A stretch of 64,000 bases of DNA from Hericium rajendrae. Lineage: Eukaryota; Basidiomycota; Agaricomycetes; Russulales; Hericiaceae. This document shows, piece by piece, positions 60,569 to 64,000 of the stretch (positions within the stretch are counted from its first letter, which is position 1; each line of letters starts with the position of its first letter). The position numbers were made by a program, and so were the translations under genes. The notes below the pieces were generated by a model. The model was given only the letters and a program-made list of their open reading frames with translations. It was not told the DNA's origin and did not search any database. Location: contig CM065892.1 in NCBI GenBank assembly GCA_033439255.1, forward strand, positions 1 to 64,000, given 5' to 3'.

Positions 60569-63500
60569 ATGGCCTCCTCATCCGCTTCATCGTCACTGGC
60601 GGTGAACTCGGGCGACCTCACAGACCTCGTCTCCTCGTCGGGATCCGCCACAGTTTACCCTACAGACGATTCCATCCTCGCAGTCCTTCAAGCACGTTTC
60701 CGCGCTGACCAGCCCTATACCAAGATCAACACATCGCACCTCGTCGCAGTCAATCCTTACAAGGCCCTGCAAAGTACCAACGACGCCAGCGCGCAGGAGT
60801 ACGAAGAGCGATGCTACAAGGATACCACACTACCCCTTGCGGGCTCTGCGCAGCCGCTCCCACCACATATCTACGACCTTGCTGCCAAAGTATACCTGCT
60901 CATGAGGCGAAAGAACCAGTCTCAGTCGGTGCTTCTTCGGTGAGTGTTATCCTGCATTTGTCTTGATGCGCTCTGGGGCTGACAAGCTCTCTTGCAGGGG
61001 TATCACGGGCTCAGGCAAGTCGGCGAGCAAAGAGCTCCTGGTGAATCAGATTCTCCGACTTTCCGCACATTCCAAGCGTGAAACGAAACTCGCCGAGCAA
61101 ATCAAGGCTCTCACACCCGTCCTTGACGCATTCGGTAATGCCAAAACCCTGATGAACCCCAATGCTTCCCGACACACTCGCTATTTCGAGCTGCACTTCA
61201 ACGACCGCGGACGTATCAGTGGGGCCAAGGTCCTTACGTATGGACTCGACAAAACCCGTCTGAATCGTCTTACGCACGAGGAACGGTCTTACCACGTCTT
61301 CTACCAGCTCCTGGCTGGTGCCACTCCAGCGGAACGTGACCATTTCAATCTGGAAGACCCGTCTGACTACGCACTTCTCGCGTCGTCAAATTGCTACCGC
61401 TTACCTTCAGGTCCGTTCAGCGATGATACCATCGCCATGGATGACCTCCGTGCAGCGATGAGGACCCTCGGATTCAAGGCGAAGCACATCGGTGCCATCT
61501 TCACGCTCCTTGTTTCCATCCTCATCCTTGGCAACATCCAGTTTGGAGAGGGCGACGCTCATGATGTGTCGGCATATGTGATGAACATGCCCGTTCTCGA
61601 GCACGCCGCGAGACTTCTGGGCGTTCCCGCAGAGGATCTCGCCCAGACGCTGACGAACAAGACGAGCTACGTCCGCAAGGAACTCTATACCGTTCTTCTG
61701 AATGCGGAGCAGAGCGCGCGTCAGCGTGACCATTTCGTCCGGGATCTCTACGCCATCCTTTTCGCCTTCGTGGTGGAGACTGCCAACCACCGAGTAGCGC
61801 CTAGCCCGCAAGACCCACTGCCGCCTACGCAGATTATTCTTTTCGATCAGCCAGGTTTCCAGTCACGTGGTCCATCGTCGACTGGCTCCATGATGTTCAC
61901 CGGTCATGCGCCACTTGTCCACGCGTATGGCCAGAATGGCTTCGATGAGTTCTGTATCAATTTCGGGGACGAAATCATGCATTCCTACGTGCTGCGGAAT
62001 ACTTTCGAGGATGCGGTCGGGTACAATGGTCATCTCACTGGTGACGGCATTCCGCTGCCTGCTATTACGACTATGGACAACTCGGCGTGCGTCGAGCTAC
62101 TGCGTGGGGTACAGCTCAGCGAGCGTGCGCACAAGAAGCCGGGAGGACTGCTTGGCATCGTCGCTAAGGCTTGCTCCTCTTACAAGTCAGGAAAGAGCAG
62201 CGATAAGAAGGATGAAGAACTTCTGCAGGACCTTGTCGCTAAGGTGGGCGTGCACGCCTCGTTCACTGGTCCGAACGGGTCCGACCCTTCCGAGCGTAAT
62301 TCTTTCGGCATCAACCATTATGCAGGCAATTGCACGTACGATGTCAATGGATTTGTAGAAAAGGACACGGACATTTTGGATTCTGCATTCGTCTCACTCC
62401 TTCGCAGTTCGACAGACTCGTTCGTTTCGAAACTTCTATCCGGGCCTTCGCTGGCGGTGGAGAAGCACAGCAAGGACGAGAATACTATTGTCCAGGCGCA
62501 GGTCTCTTCGCGGCCCTTGCGTCACCCAACGCCCGTGCTTGTCAACGGCGTGCCACCGCAGGCGGGCGAGGAGCATGCGCACCTCGACCCGACAAAGGTC
62601 TATCCTGTCACGACTCAGCTCAATTTCAATCTTTCGGAGGTCCTCGCGTCTCTAGACCGCACGCGGCTCTGGACAGTGTCATGCATTCGCCCAAACGACT
62701 CCGGCTCCCCCAATTCGTTTGATAAGCGCCGCATCAAGGCGCAGATTCGCTCGCTCCTGCTTCCAGACATCGTGGCTCGGAAGACGGTTGATTACGTGGT
62801 CGATTACGAGCAGTCCGAGTTCTGCGATCGCTATGTGCCAACCATGCGGGGCTCGGAGGAGGAGCGAATCCGGCAGTGCGCGTCGGCGAACGGCTGGAAG
62901 GAGGGTCCGGATTATGCGATCGGGCATCGGATGATCTGGCTGTCATTTGGCGCGTGGAAGATGGTCGAAGACGGCTTGCGTGCGGCTGAGAAGCAGCTGA
63001 AGACTTCCCAGGAGGGTGAAGACGCTGAGAGCGCATACGCAGATGATAACACCGAGTATACGCATCAAGATGGTACAGATGGTGGTTACATGCAGCAGAG
63101 CATGGACAACTTGTTGCTGGCTGGCGGCGCCGCCGGTGGGACACAGTACCGCGGCCCACATATGGCGAGCGGCTATGGCGATGGTGGTCTATCAACGCCC
63201 CATATTGCCGGTGCTCCACCATACTCTCAGGAGGATGCGGGATGGGGTTCGGAGTACGACAAGAAAGATAAACCTGACTATCAGCCCTCGGAGCTCTCGA
63301 AAGAGGCTGGTCTCATCGTCAAGGATGCTCCCAATGCCGTAGAGGAAGTGCCGACAAGTCGTACACGTCGCATCTGGTTGCACATTGTATGGGGTCTGAC
63401 TTTCTGGATCCCCTCTGTGGCCTTGTCCTCTATCGGTCGCATGAAGCGTCCCGATGTGCGGCTCGCATGGCGGGAGAAGGTCGCGATTTGTGCTCTTATC

Positions 63501-64000
63501 CTTTTCGCTAACGGGTTCATCATCTTCTACATCATCGAGTTTGGTCGTCTGCTTTGCCCCGACTTCAACAAGGCCTGGTCTACTGGAGAACTGGGCGGGC
63601 ATACCGCGGATAACGACTACTGGGTTGCTATCCAGGGTCAAGTATACGACGTCACCAACTTCGTTCAAGGCCAACACAGCGACATCCCAGGCGAGGCTAG
63701 CAACTCGCAGGACACCCTTGAAGCGCTCGCTGGTCAGGATCTTACGGGGTATTTCCCGCCTCCCCTACCGCTTGCGTGCCCCGACCTTGTCACCGATCCT
63801 CTGCTCGTGTTCCAATATGCGAACTTCACACCTCAGATCCCCAATGCTCTGCACCAGTCGGGTTCGCAGCAAACGGCGCAAGGTACGAAGCTTGACGCTT
63901 CCGACTGGTACACGTCGCGGTTCCTGCCGGCGATCAAGCAGTACCACAAAGGGCCTCTGGTCTATACGAAGGGCGACGTCAAAAAGGCAGCTACTGATGA
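60569..64000 (+). CDS. Chitin synthase with N-terminal myosin motor domain (class V/VI type), partial
   Basis: Makes cell-wall chitin from UDP-GlcNAc at the plasma membrane; the myosin-like head guides delivery to growing tips. Exon 1 60569-60939 and exon 2 from 60998 onward; the gene runs off the window after about 1,124 codons, so the catalytic QXXRW region is not seen. Visible in order: myosin-head P-loop GITGSGKS (125-132), SRHTRYFELHFNDRG, switch-II-like IILFDQPGFQSRG, INHYAGNCTYDVNGF, TVSCIRPNDSG and an acidic/Gly-rich linker. Then come two hydrophobic segments (WLHIVWGLTFWIPSVAL, VAICALILFANGFIIFYII) and a cytochrome b5-like domain (WVAIQGQVYDVTNFVQGQHS). The P-loop differs from the classical GESGAGKT, so ATPase competence is uncertain. 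Confidence 0.94.

Overview
The window is nuclear DNA from a filamentous basidiomycete, most likely an Agaricomycete and possibly a Polyporales-type wood-rot fungus; the order is an inference. Three things point that way. Genes are dense and broken by many 45-70 nt introns with GT(G/A/C)(A/C)GT donors. Protein relatives are clearly fungal, including a chitin synthase with a myosin head, RCE1, CFT2, SEC15 and NUP192. A compact fungal sesquiterpene synthase is present. I saw no CRISPR array, rRNA or convincing tRNA, and no intact transposase or reverse transcriptase.

Layout. 1-8.3 kb: an intergenic lead-in, a sesquiterpene synthase (+), CFT2/CPSF100 (-) and an ARF1-type GTPase (+). 8.8-18.3 kb: SEC15 (-) and NUP192 (+) diverge from a 245-bp promoter. 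19-27.6 kb: a mucin-like single-pass membrane protein (-), a two-finger zinc-finger protein (-), a coiled-coil protein (-) and an ACMSD-type amidohydrolase (+). 28.6-36.5 kb: an inverted duplication. Two zinc-finger paralogues face each other around quinolinate phosphoribosyltransferase (BNA6), and each has an 886-bp upstream arm more alike than most of the coding sequence. 38.1-38.9 kb: a KRE9/KNH1-like GPI protein (-). 40.5-46.8 kb: two tandem secreted precursor proteins built from symmetric phase-2 exons, most of which open with a dibasic Kex2-type site; a 192-bp near-identical inverted repeat lies between them. 47.8-64 kb: a GNAT acetyltransferase (+), a Gemin2/SIP1-family protein (-), RCE1 (-), a large WW-like multi-pass membrane protein (-), SEC27 (+) and a myosin-headed chitin synthase (+) cut by the window end.

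How the genes relate. Most conserved genes are housekeeping: 3'-end processing, snRNP assembly, nuclear pore and secretory traffic (ARF1, SEC27, SEC15). The accessory material is concentrated in 28.6-47 kb. ACMSD-type decarboxylase and BNA6 act on either side of the ACMS branch point of the kynurenine/NAD pathway and lie about 5 kb apart. The strongest candidate for something undescribed is the pair of exon-modular, apparently Kex2-processed secreted precursors at 40.7-46.8 kb, which share promoter architecture, intron phase and C-terminal ending.

Exon coordinates were read by hand from splice signals and frame continuity. Most are internally consistent (phases close and lengths match the family), but none was checked against RNA.
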